Source: Aquimarina macrocephali JAMB N27 (GTDB lineage Bacteria; Bacteroidota; Bacteroidia; Flavobacteriales; Flavobacteriaceae). From it: a stretch of 64,000 nt of DNA. The position numbers and the translations under genes were made by a program. Below, piece after piece: positions 15,201 through 20,673 of the stretch. Positions within the stretch are counted from its first letter, which is position 1. Each line of letters begins with the position of its first letter. The notes under the pieces were generated by a model that was given only the letters and a program-made list of their open reading frames with translations, was not told the origin of the DNA and ran no database searches. The stretch lies in assembly GCF_000520995.1 (NCBI RefSeq), contig NZ_JACA01000013.1:1-64000 (forward strand), given 5' to 3'.

Positions 15201-18200
15201 CAGATACATCAGATACTCTAAGGAAACCTTCATCATCACTGGTAAGTACGATCGCTTTATGGTACCTTTCCTTCCTAACCTGACTAAGGATATCACCAAG
15301 ACCTGATACAAGGGTTTTTAACCGGTATTTTTTCTCTCCCGTATGTATCCTCATTACCAGTATCTGATCCTTATCTGTTCCAACTGTTATATACTTCGAA
15401 CGGGAAAAAACCTTGGATGGGGTTGAAATTGTAGTATCTTTTATCTTCAATGATTCAACTACACTTAACCCATCTGTTAGCCTTAAAATATTTCGCCCTA
15501 AGTGTTGCTTCAGAAGATGAAGGGAAACCTGTGGTTTGCCACATAGGGACTGAGCCAGTTTTTCTGTACGAACTCTTACCTCTTCGGAAGGAACAATTGG
15601 AATGCTCCAGCCTCTTTTCTTTAACTTATATCCTCTTGATACCCCTGATTGATATAGGAAATCCCTTGCGAAAACTTCTCCAAAACGTTCTCTGAAAAGC
15701 AATTCTTCTTCTAATGTAGGTAACGATCCTTTGTCATAATCTGTATAGGAATATTGGGCTTCCTGGCTGCATACCATAAAATCACACAGTGCGCCCAACA
15801 GGAAACCACTACCTGTAGCATCCCCTTGCACCTCTGCTATTATTGGATAGGGGAAATAAGCTATGGAACGATAAAGTCCCTGCTCTACCGATTCGTTATA
15901 TGATTCGCGCCCTCCTTGAAGAAAGGTATTTCCATTACCTCGAAGCAACAATACTTTTAGCTCTGGTAGTTGTTGTACATACTCCAGACTATGTATTAGC
16001 TCTACCACTAATTCACGAGAAAGAGTGTTATTCCCGTCTGCATTCACCTCCAGGGAATAAGTACCATTACCTTGATCAAACAGCTTTATATAAGAAGGGG
16101 TATTTATAGTATGGTTTCCCTTCAGAGTCTCCTCTAATGTATCCGAAAGAGTAAACTGTATTTTTTGGTCCACCACCTGTTCTATTTCTTCCATTTTTAT
16201 TTGCCCCGGGGGCATTAATGGAATATTAATAGGTTTTGACAGGGTCTCCTTATCAAAATCTTGAACCATTGGAACCTCTTTCTCTGTCTTCTTTAAAATC
16301 TGTGAAGGAATAGAGAGTTCTTCCGAAATGTTGGAAGTTTTGATTTTTACTTTTTCTTGTACTTTTTGTGTGGTTATTTGAGGATATTTTTCATCAAGGT
16401 CTTGCTGTTTTTTATAAGAAACCCAATATCCCTTTTTATGGTCAAAAGGATATGTTGAAATTTCTAGGGTTTTAGAGTTGATTGGATACAACTCTTCCCA
16501 TTTTATGGTATTACCTTGACACCATTGTTCTGCTACATTCCCCAAATTAAGACTATCGACAATGATTTTATTATGATCTAGTTGGTCTAGTTTTGATTTT
16601 TTTATTCTACCTACATAGATGTTTTGTAGGGAAGATCCTTCTATAAAATTTACCAAATATGCTTTGAGATCTTCGATAGTATTATATACAAAAGCTAACC
16701 TATGCTCCATCTCCTCTTTGGTAGCTTGTAGGGTATATGATAATTGATAAGGAGTTACCGAAGAATTTTGATTTATATAACTCAGTATTTTTTTTACATA
16801 ATCTTTCAGTATTTCTTCACGTCTTGCAGATAATATAAATAAGTATGGCCCTTCGATTCTTGAAGTGTTCTCTACCTCATCTTCCTTATAAGATTCTAAA
16901 ACTATATGAGCATTAGCGCCTCCTATTCCAAAACTACTTACTCCAGCTATAAGAGAGTTTTTATCGTTATTTGGTAGCCATTCGGTTCCTTTTTCCAGAA
17001 TACGAAAAGGTTTATTTTCAATTTCAATTTTACTGTTTATGTTTTTGAAGTTTTGACTAGCAGGCAGATAATTATGTTTCATTGCCATAGTTACCTTTAG
17101 TAGTCCGGCAATTCCGGATGCTGCTTCTAAATGACCAATATTTGTTTTTATTGATCCTATCCCGCACCAGGGAGTATGGTTTTCATTTTTTTCACCTTGT
17201 AATGATTGAAAAGCTTTGGTTAAACCCAATACTTCTATTGGATCTCCTAAGCTCGTACCTGTGCCATGTGCTTCTATATACGAAACATCCTGTATACTGA
17301 TATTGGCTTTTGTATATGCTTCTTCAATAAGTTGTTTTTGTTTGTTTGGGTTAGGTACAGTTACCCCACCAGAATAACCTCCATGATTTACGGCTGTACT
17401 TTTAATTAAAGCCAACACATTATCATTATCGGCAATCGCTTTTTTCAAAGGTTTTAAAAGGAACATCACGGCTCCTTCTCCTCTTACATATCCGTTGGCT
17501 CTTTCATCAAAAGTGTAGCACTTACCATCAATACTTAACATATTGGATTCTCTGTAAGCAATACTCTTTGTAGGTTCGCACATGAGGTGTATCCCTCCTA
17601 CTATAGCTTGTTCACATTCATTTTGTTTGATTGAAGTAATCGCATTATTTATGGCAACCAACGATGAAGAGCAAGCCGTGTCTATTGTTAAACTAGGGCC
17701 ATCAAAATCATAAAAATATGAAATCCGGTTTGAGAGAAGTGCCATTGCTGTTCCTGTCGCAGAAAACTCTTGAAGTTTAGGGTTTTTATGTAGTAAAGTC
17801 TCATAGTCGCTCCCGCTGGCTCCAATAAAAACACCTGTTTTACTCTTTTTTAATACCGAAGGTTTGTATCCAGAACTTTCTATGAGTTCCCATGTGAGTT
17901 CAAGAAGAATTCTTTGCTGTGGATCTATCATTTTTACTTCTCTTGGGGATATCCCAAAAAAGGATGCATCAAATTTGTCTATATCTTTTATGTAGGCTCC
18001 GTAATTAATTCCTCTATGAATTCCGTGTATGTCAATATCTTCTGGCCAATCCCATCTATCTTTTGGAGTAGTTGTGATGCAAGAATTTCCATTCACTAAA
18101 TTTTCCCAAAATTCTTCTTTAGTATTTGCTCCAGGCATTTTTAATGAAAGTCCTATGATAGCAATATCATCAGATTCCACAGGGTTTTCCTTATCTATTA

Positions 18201-19524
18201 CTACTTCATTATCTTTATTCAGATTAGGTGTGGTATGGTATGTTGAAAGCAGAAAAGATGCAATTTCTTTCACTGTAAATAGTCCATAAAATGTGCTTGG
18301 ATTACTTTGGAAGCCATACTCTATGTTAAGATGTTCTGAAAGTTCTGTATATACAATGGATTCAACTCCAAACCTCCTTAAATCTGTATGAATAGTAATC
18401 TCGTTATTTTCTAAAATTTTAGAAAAAAAGTTGATTATAGTTTCGCATAGTTGTTCTTCGCTTAAATCGCTATTACCTTTGAAATTTTGATTAAGTATAG
18501 GAGAATCATCCGGAGATTTAGTAGTATTTATATTTGGTGTATTTGTTTCTAAGAAAGGCTTCGTTTCACCTTCCTTTTCACCTTTAATCCAGACACTTGC
18601 GATTTTTAAAGGTTCTGATAGTTTTTTAATTGTAAATATCTTTGCTATTAACATTCCATCCTTTTCTCTTACTAAAGAAGAACTTAGTTTAATTGTATTG
18701 TTATCCAGGTAAGAAAAGTCTTCTAAATTATATGCCAATTCTTCATTTGCATTAGCATTTCCATAGTAGTGTATATCTCTCGCAATAGTAGAACTATCTT
18801 TGGCCCAATTATAGTTTTCGATTTCTCCATTGTATTTTTCCTGAAAAAAACTCAATTCACATTTATCACTTATTTTTGGGTAAGAAGCAAAATATAAAAG
18901 ACCAACACCGTTGATATCATCATAAGAATCAATTTGGTATTTTCTTTGAAATAAAGGTTTTACATCTGTATAGATATCAAATGAGCTATCATTAAGAATG
19001 ATTTCTTTTGTATCGTTATCTTCTTCTTTTTCAGGTTGAAAAAAACAAGATTTTACTTTAAAAAAATCTTTGGCAACTTTAGGAAGTTTATTGTGAACCG
19101 AAATATTTTTATGTTCTACGCTTAGAGGTGTTCCTTTTATTAATTTTTGATTATTTCCTGAACTTCGAGAAGAAAAAACGGACATTAATTCTGTCTTTAT
19201 TTTTTTATTTAGCCCAGTCACCTCACCATTACTAAAAAACATCTTGTTACCATACTTTGACAGATAACTATTAATCTCTATTTTTTCGTTTTCACTGAAT
19301 TCTCCCAGACAATTATTAGATTCCCATTTTATTCGAACAAAGCTAGCATACAACCTATTTCCGTTACTGTCAACCAATTTATCAGACTCTGTTTTCAGTC
19401 CTTCTGATATCATTTTCCAATGTATATCACCTAGTTCTTTCATTAACCAGTTTTCGGACAGTCCATCCCATAACATTTGTGGTATGTTTAGACTATATGT
19501 TCGATTTTCGGACACTTTATTCAT
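235..19524 (-). CDS. trans-AT PKS with LnmK-like loading domain, triple ECH and four KS domains
   Basis: 6429 residues. Approximate domains: LnmK-like double-hot-dog acyltransferase/decarboxylase 1-310 (SENWLMKELGDIHW, INGVGLLYFASYP; Tyr59 in RLYASF is a candidate nucleophile); ACP (GVES) about 360-430; KS1 453-875 (TACSSS, EAHGTGT, NIGH); three crotonase/ECH domains 1146-1330, 1375-1550 (degenerate) and 1611-1840; ACP 1885-1955 with DSIIGVTW, i.e. Trp at Ser+6, the beta-branching flag; KS2 2021-2438; DH 2628-2890 without the HxxxG His and with Asp changed to Glu; KR 3128-3308; ACP (GFDS); KS3 3528-3951 (TACSSG); DH 4138-4411 with Tyr for the catalytic His; KR 4668-4840; C-methyltransferase 5110-5290 (LEIGAGTGG); ACP (GIDS); KS4 5495-5908 (TGCSSS, EAHGTGT, YIGH); DH 6101-6390, intact (DHQVDGNKVLP, MDSALQ); C-terminal docking helices ending EEAAELN. 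There is no AT domain and no N-terminal docking segment, so this is probably the first protein of the line. Its loading unit may be propionyl, from LnmK-type decarboxylation of methylmalonyl (inference). Confidence 0.95.
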   Translation of the reverse strand: MNKVSENRTYSLNIPQMLWDGLSENWLMKELGDIHWKMISEGLKTESDKLVDSNGNRLYASFVRIKWESNNCLGEFSENEKIEINSYLSKYGNKMFFSNGEVTGLNKKIKTELMSVFSSRSSGNNQKLIKGTPLSVEHKNISVHNKLPKVAKDFFKVKSCFFQPEKEEDNDTKEIILNDSSFDIYTDVKPLFQRKYQIDSYDDINGVGLLYFASYPKISDKCELSFFQEKYNGEIENYNWAKDSSTIARDIHYYGNANANEELAYNLEDFSYLDNNTIKLSSSLVREKDGMLIAKIFTIKKLSEPLKIASVWIKGEKEGETKPFLETNTPNINTTKSPDDSPILNQNFKGNSDLSEEQLCETIINFFSKILENNEITIHTDLRRFGVESIVYTELSEHLNIEYGFQSNPSTFYGLFTVKEIASFLLSTYHTTPNLNKDNEVVIDKENPVESDDIAIIGLSLKMPGANTKEEFWENLVNGNSCITTTPKDRWDWPEDIDIHGIHRGINYGAYIKDIDKFDASFFGISPREVKMIDPQQRILLELTWELIESSGYKPSVLKKSKTGVFIGASGSDYETLLHKNPKLQEFSATGTAMALLSNRISYFYDFDGPSLTIDTACSSSLVAINNAITSIKQNECEQAIVGGIHLMCEPTKSIAYRESNMLSIDGKCYTFDERANGYVRGEGAVMFLLKPLKKAIADNDNVLALIKSTAVNHGGYSGGVTVPNPNKQKQLIEEAYTKANISIQDVSYIEAHGTGTSLGDPIEVLGLTKAFQSLQGEKNENHTPWCGIGSIKTNIGHLEAASGIAGLLKVTMAMKHNYLPASQNFKNINSKIEIENKPFRILEKGTEWLPNNDKNSLIAGVSSFGIGGANAHIVLESYKEDEVENTSRIEGPYLFILSARREEILKDYVKKILSYINQNSSVTPYQLSYTLQATKEEMEHRLAFVYNTIEDLKAYLVNFIEGSSLQNIYVGRIKKSKLDQLDHNKIIVDSLNLGNVAEQWCQGNTIKWEELYPINSKTLEISTYPFDHKKGYWVSYKKQQDLDEKYPQITTQKVQEKVKIKTSNISEELSIPSQILKKTEKEVPMVQDFDKETLSKPINIPLMPPGQIKMEEIEQVVDQKIQFTLSDTLEETLKGNHTINTPSYIKLFDQGNGTYSLEVNADGNNTLSRELVVELIHSLEYVQQLPELKVLLLRGNGNTFLQGGRESYNESVEQGLYRSIAYFPYPIIAEVQGDATGSGFLLGALCDFMVCSQEAQYSYTDYDKGSLPTLEEELLFRERFGEVFARDFLYQSGVSRGYKLKKRGWSIPIVPSEEVRVRTEKLAQSLCGKPQVSLHLLKQHLGRNILRLTDGLSVVESLKIKDTTISTPSKVFSRSKYITVGTDKDQILVMRIHTGEKKYRLKTLVSGLGDILSQVRKERYHKAIVLTSDDEGFLRVSDVSGSVREILEFQRLLIESPIPVISAIRKNAKDIGWLIAQSCDVCIYQTEGGYSATGLLAIPELSRQAGYIFKDRLGSYVCQEVLLSNKIYRGVELQQQVRGTLVSKDPFSSAMELAALWSSLSIEAIRQWKKDRVAATLEEIDQLPLWREAEEKVKTSLPQEPTEIQLKSEVIRATVYKEGIVEVRMEDREAKNMFSDAFIDGITEIFEHIAGSSAYKVVILTGYDNYFISGGTKEMLLDIQEGKIKFTDAKIYHLALKCKIPVIGAMQGHGIGAGWSMGMFCDFPLFSEGGHYVSPYMSYGFTPGAGSTLIFPERIGYDLARDTLLTGVEYSGQELKEKGLPLPVLPRKEVFSAALTLAKQLAGNSRDSLIALKDQLTDKLRIRLEETYSLELAMHEKTFVGRSETLERIENNFNTTTEDTMDQAIQAEGSISSGFDNISQGTDVLSMILASLKELLAQELHMQDEEIDEESQFVDLGLDSIIGVTWIRKINEKYKISINATKIYSYPNLKQFSNYVKTEAEKEGILPVQEVLEKQTDHANNPIELQSINASSSTLENPVSEYNLSAQKPTVPLEHQSKSIAVIGMAGQFPKAKDVEAFWQNIAQGENCISEIPKERWDIDKYYQEGEAISEKTYSKWMGALEEHDLFDPLFFNISPSEAEHMDPQQRLFLQTCWHAIEYAGYNAESLANSKCGVFVGCGQGDYHLLSKNLRTSAYGFTGGDNSILAARISYFLNLQGPCLTIDTACSSSLVAIANACDSLILGQSDLMLAGGVYVGVGSDMHVKTSQMGMLSPEGTCYTFDQRANGFVPGEGVGVVMLKRLEDAERDKDNILGVIQGWGTNQDGKTNGITAPNTEAQSKLQQEVYDKYNIDPSSIQLVEAHGTGTKLGDPIEVEALVESFKKYTPEKEYCALGSVKSNIGHCLMAAGVAGMIKLLMSLKYKKLPPTINFEKLNEHIGLKDSPFYVNTKLKDWNIEETQRRQAAISSFGFSGTNAHMVIAEYPSSLDRNIKNSDSVSNNDCVFLLSAKTEEQLKQKAIDLLTYIDKERQSFDMVQVSYTLQIGRMEMEQRLGFVANTADQLIKKLKTYIEGKKNVQDIFLGEAKRNKTTISLFSNDTDLQETVDKWIQQKKLSNLISLWVQGHDLDWNKLYGENKPQRVNLPVYPFAKERYWFNEEVSDFSSPKTSGTIVHPLLHQNTSMIHQQRYSSIFNGKESFLNYDQQTGVKFIAELASLEMARAAIGHSLPLQSESGIELNNIVWSDPMIAVPDTEFTISLYEKDNVHIDYEICSNTGNEEIIHCQGVARISNSLVSNQKDIEWLKGQMTQDEMGIAHSEIVDIHQKEYQLLVQLNLSDHTLGNQKGFVLYPAIMEHILRVVDFFENKHERLIPLNLGSIRVVSPCTQNMHIWIRFSKNHQSGDENFSLDIDLYDDQGSVCIQIRELSLGSDNQTRIEAFTNINENVTNKELFQTQETTQTLFFREYWQDQSGINTEAGLDDQQTIIFTDKDFREKLVIETENLLSKAIMVEEADSFRQVTPKLYHCHPTNQNDIGKILNRVTDEESKPVRIIYTWGKGQGETGVHMLFDLFKTIKSSISSVTHVTLVGYYNPSEVNTCWDYSWIGFERSLKLLLPNIQVSLLYTDIPSCTSKQLLDASQRNGVLWYKDKKRYILSIQSCKTDKTDKESVLKQNGSYLITGGCGNLGLQFAHYLAKNYNANLLLVGRRRITSDIEEQIKSLKETGTGEVYYTSVDVSDRKGILALKSDLPFNLSGIIHAAGVESSEPFYNRSAEDINTVLHPKTIGSILLDEIFDEPSLDFICYFSSVSALLGDFGSCDYAVASRFQMAYSQYREQKEQRNGKTVVINWPLWQEGNMGTSDKEQTSFYLKSSGQEPLQTSQGIDLWHDLLKSDMTQTLVMLGKPSRLEQTLNRLYQVRQPIIVESVHGQTKHTEDKVRKFQYQGLSMKECIISDLKQQISGLTKIKKTELSTTKNLTEYGFDSISLSKFAKRLTAYFGLEITPAIFFSATTISKLGEYFLQEHAIHIESFYNQTKAVNETDKGKISTTKLESVKPDLNHRFRPRFNSALPATMNQEPIAIVGMSGRFPQAQTVDQFWALLAEGKDVITEIPSNRWNWHDYFTAPGDTNNKMVTNKGGFIHGVDEFDPLFFEISPREAEQMDPAERLLLMETYKAIEDARISPNDIRGKKVGVFVGMEESQYDQITGRQGITTSGNAMMSSRLSYFLDLHGPTIATNTACSSGLVALHQAVSSLRQGECKSAIVAGISLLLSPENYMMMSEAGMLSEDGHCYSFSKNANGIGVGESVVVLMLKPLSAAIEEGDSIYGTIKASGINFDGKTNGVTAPNGDRQSELIEKVYKDYQIETNDLSYIVTHGTGTKLGDPVEINALVKAFKRLNSDKQSQVKREHCALTSCKSNVGHTLAASGLVSVVNLLKAMQYCQIPGSLNCQEENDYITRNDSPFFINKETCEWNKEEGKPYLGAVSSFGRSGTNAHVVIEEYQESIENTHPIPRTTQNEKVMILLSARTEEQLQQRTHDLLDFIVSPPQKTIDLQELGYSLQVCREEFEERLGFIVGSVTQLTEKLQDYLDDVEDIEDTYRGKAKRNQEDIRIINDDDDMKEAIDKWIIRKKLPKLLELWVKGLTIDWKKFYGDNKPKRIALPTYPFAQERYWINTIPKDQSGSSLHKLHPLVHQNTSNLIQQSYSSTFRGNEFFLKDYQYQGHKVLPTSIYLEMARAAVKMALPIAEESLIIEMHHLEWVEPCIVNKDKNIKIVLSPLNENQISYEIFSQEVGAEICHFKGNAIFSIASNTSKLDVQGLMRQMGEDSVEISDLYTTLNNIGISYGQSFQALKAIYQGNNQLLVKCKIPSTSQGNYVLHPSIIDSILQASVVLIGSAEPLIPVALDSLTVVSACVEEMFAWVRLSQETQPDDKQIKLDIDLCDQQGNVAITMRGLELVVSSQIKPKGTTIETAQLWDGVSYQTKWEVQPVLSQNTTVTHKTVLIVCSGSTLGFEKEILQYYDQNNIKPLLVRVANKTEQVSDKEWLCGTDDPEGFQSCLKNIDEIDALYFLSMQDEFSNSLSLNKLEYSHKSNEIQFSRLVKVLKQNNKIKEKIESYVLTLDTHSIHEEPNQYGGAGITGLAYSLAQGSYQFRVRNLDLSSEDLKTADSRKKVLETILQEPSTDRGEVFKIRSGKRYRQTLYKLDWNTPVNSAIRQNGVYLIVGGSGTVGKVITRKLIKKYEATVVWIGRSEVTSKKVQVAMELCKESRGNLKYIQADVTNQNDFEQAVASITQEYHSINGAIFAGMVFDFENSLDQTTEKEFRSIFDLKARGSRVFYTALKKEPLDFMCYFSSGQAYSFSGAAKLSAYASGITYADSFVHSIRKQSDFPVGIINWGFWKSSIETIAERNEDISTGNFEALEDNEGFKCFEQFVSELMQGRIHQVLCMKTSQHIETLMNYNKEELISLTRIPDSSSIIVSESTIEIPQEKVRELKHIEENSKLEDWLYQLLFCQIDQLIKSNSNEKTLEISTLYKQCGILDKYIPWWNTCLQRLKQNGYIQYEDNVITEWKKANTKEIWSKWNIEKEKYLQNQDRKAWVTLVHDCLEKLPEVLQGKVLATDIIFPNSSMEKVEGVYKNNLQSDTFNEIIANAVVAYVHQRLQLEPNAKLRILEIGAGTGGTSAIVFSKLQPFKKSIEKYCYTDLSKAFFFHAEKNYVPENPYIHCERLDIEQPIEDQDIEIGTYDLVIAANVLHATKDIRRTIQNAKTILHQNGYLLINELSTPALFNHLTFGLLDGWWLFKDADLRMPGSPGVFPATWKQVLKEEGFPLVLFPAEETHFVGQQIIMAQSNGVIRQKISVKPKEIIAKTIPAVTKSKPAQIQKQTTVSIREQSLVSKPSQNIREHIRTKILSSLSETLKISSENIDSDIAFSDYGIDSILGVSFINRVNELLSISLNTAIIFEHSSVNRLSKHINNSYQAQIESNLEIQHDISVTTEEDPGQPIYKEEAASIESILPQNRFAFRTDLFGKHASEKIEGNSSEIAVVGISGMFPKADNISQFWQNLIQGVDGVDELPNRYLDQRKYFSTEKQPDKTRCKWGGIVEDRDCFDPLFFNISPKEAESMNPHQRLVLQESWNAIENSGYNPKDLSGSQTGIYIGAEPTGYTGETFTGYSDAIIASRLSYTLNLNGPSFVVNTGCSSSAVALHLACESLRNKETDLALAGGVNACLDENVLIRLDKIEMLSPNGRCFTFDKEANGTIISEGIGIVVLKRLEDAIESGDKIYGLISGSGINQDGASNGITAPNGEAQEKLIVDVYKKFKIDPKEINYVEAHGTGTKLGDPVETNALVRAFQNFTDNKGFCAIGSAKSYIGHTAAAAGVIGLIKVLLSMQHNKIPKLLNFKTINPLIEFKESPFYINTEVEDWKPSNRARMAAINSFGHSGTNAHLVIKEYIEPRSNPISKTKNLVIIPLSAKTHEQLLQKAKDLFEFIQIEEEGLQSTRNLDLADMAYTLQVGREAMEERLSFIVNSVEELAQKLQAYIDGERAIENTWIGKANRNKDIRTLFSRDIDLQEIINKWITKNKLSNLADLWIKGLELDWNKLYTEVKPSRIHLPSYPFAKERYWCNISKNNELIRVPESNTTTIHPLLHQNTSDLSQQSYTTIFNGEEFFLKDHQVDGNKVLPAVAYLEMAQVAINHASPVHGEQFILELQNTVWLKPVVVEKYKAVSIALFENEEKGDAVEKIEFEIYSLNDETEEQKETIHCQGEAIFRRREIPSKLNTDQLRKQMKQTTIESSTVYSSFKQFGLDYGPAHQGVTAIYMGEHQLLAHLSMPIENKTNQKGFTLHPGLMDSALQACIGLMVDLNDLPSHPLLPFSLETIRIISACVPEMFVWARYAKDSKPGDKLIKIDLDLCDHEGNICVQMHGFSSRTLNRETGFTSQKISIDGTYDDDFYKNIIEKVLNNEISIEEAAELN

Positions 19525-19756
19525 TATATTATAATCATTAAGAATTGGAAAATAAGCACCTACGCCAGGTCTTTTATGACCTTAGCGAATTGAATAAAAT
19601 TTGCAATATCAATTGGGGGAGAGTGTAGATAACTATCCTGTGTTATATTACTAACAACATCAGGTTTTCTATTAAGATAGAGAGCTTCCTCATAAGCCAG
19701 TATTGCCTATGATCTACAAATTCAGAAGTCAAACTGGGGGTTTTATATCAGGTTCT

Positions 19757-20587
19757 TTATATCATCATCTCTTCAGGCTGATTAACTTCCTGAACATAAT
19801 CAACCTTAGCATTACGATATTTTTCTTTATCTAATATCTTGGGCATTTTTGCAAACGCATAGGGTAGCATACTAGGGATTAACCAATTAGCTAATGCGTA
19901 TGGAAAGTAACCTCCTGGATCAACTGCATCGTATACAAATTCATATTCTACTTCACCATTCTTTAAAGGAGTGTATCGCCATCTATTATGCATTTTTGTC
20001 ACCCGATGACAACGTTTATTAACGGGTAGTTTATCTGGTGCAGCTACAAAATTGAATTTCATTTCTTTACTAACAGGGTCTTGTGAAAATTCGGATTTAA
20101 CTACAAATTCTCTATGCTTGAAAGGAGGAAAAAGTTTTTGTTTAAAAGTATAATACACCTGTTTTGGATCTGCTCCATCCAGCTTTGGGTCTGATCCATT
20201 TATATAGTATGAATCAAACATACCCACATCTTTTGCTGCATCAGGATTTCGCATAAGCGTTAAAATACTTGCTAATTTGGCTTTAAGTCTTCCCACTATT
20301 TTAATTTTCAACCAAGTTTCTCCGGGGACTTTTAAAGTATACACCACCATTCCTTTCTTATCTGATTTCATTTTCCATTCGCCAGAACCTGAATTTTTCC
20401 AAAGGGAATGAATTGAACTTATAATAAAAGTAAGTAGTAATATTTCAACAAAAACTAATACAATTATTCCTAATTGTCCTTCTAAAAATTGATCCCATAC
20501 AAAAGGTGCCGTAATTGCAACAGCAATGCTTAATAGTGTTAGCCCTAGTAAAAAACCATTGGTTTTATTTTTTTCTGAATTTTTCAT
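19757..20587 (-). CDS. START-like lipid-binding membrane protein
   Basis: 276 residues. Two hydrophobic segments at about 12-32 and 38-60 would anchor the protein in the membrane. The rest (about 75-255) reads like a START/Bet v1-type hydrophobic-ligand domain: EWKMKSDKKGMVVYTLKVPG, then a central beta-rich part, and a C-terminal helix with DPGGYFPYALANWLIP, typical of START proteins. It is the last of four non-PKS genes between the PKS genes of the operon, 86 bp after the GMC gene start-to-stop gap and about 230 bp before the giant PKS. START domains bind lipids or polyketides, so handling or partitioning of the hydrophobic product is a reasonable guess. No catalytic residues can be named, and the ligand is unknown. 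Confidence 0.7.
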   Translation of the reverse strand: MKNSEKNKTNGFLLGLTLLSIAVAITAPFVWDQFLEGQLGIIVLVFVEILLLTFIISSIHSLWKNSGSGEWKMKSDKKGMVVYTLKVPGETWLKIKIVGRLKAKLASILTLMRNPDAAKDVGMFDSYYINGSDPKLDGADPKQVYYTFKQKLFPPFKHREFVVKSEFSQDPVSKEMKFNFVAAPDKLPVNKRCHRVTKMHNRWRYTPLKNGEVEYEFVYDAVDPGGYFPYALANWLIPSMLPYAFAKMPKILDKEKYRNAKVDYVQEVNQPEEMMI

Positions 20588-20673
20588 GTCATTTATAATT
20601 TTTAGTGTAATAAATCAAAACTGTATGTTTCAAATAGTTTTGAACTTATTCAGATGGTTAAATATTTATTTTT

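Noticed and set aside
676..18289. Short plus-strand open frames inside the giant PKS gene
   Set aside because: They lie opposite a continuous 6429-residue coding frame with full domain conservation, show no protein families and have the composition of antisense shadows.
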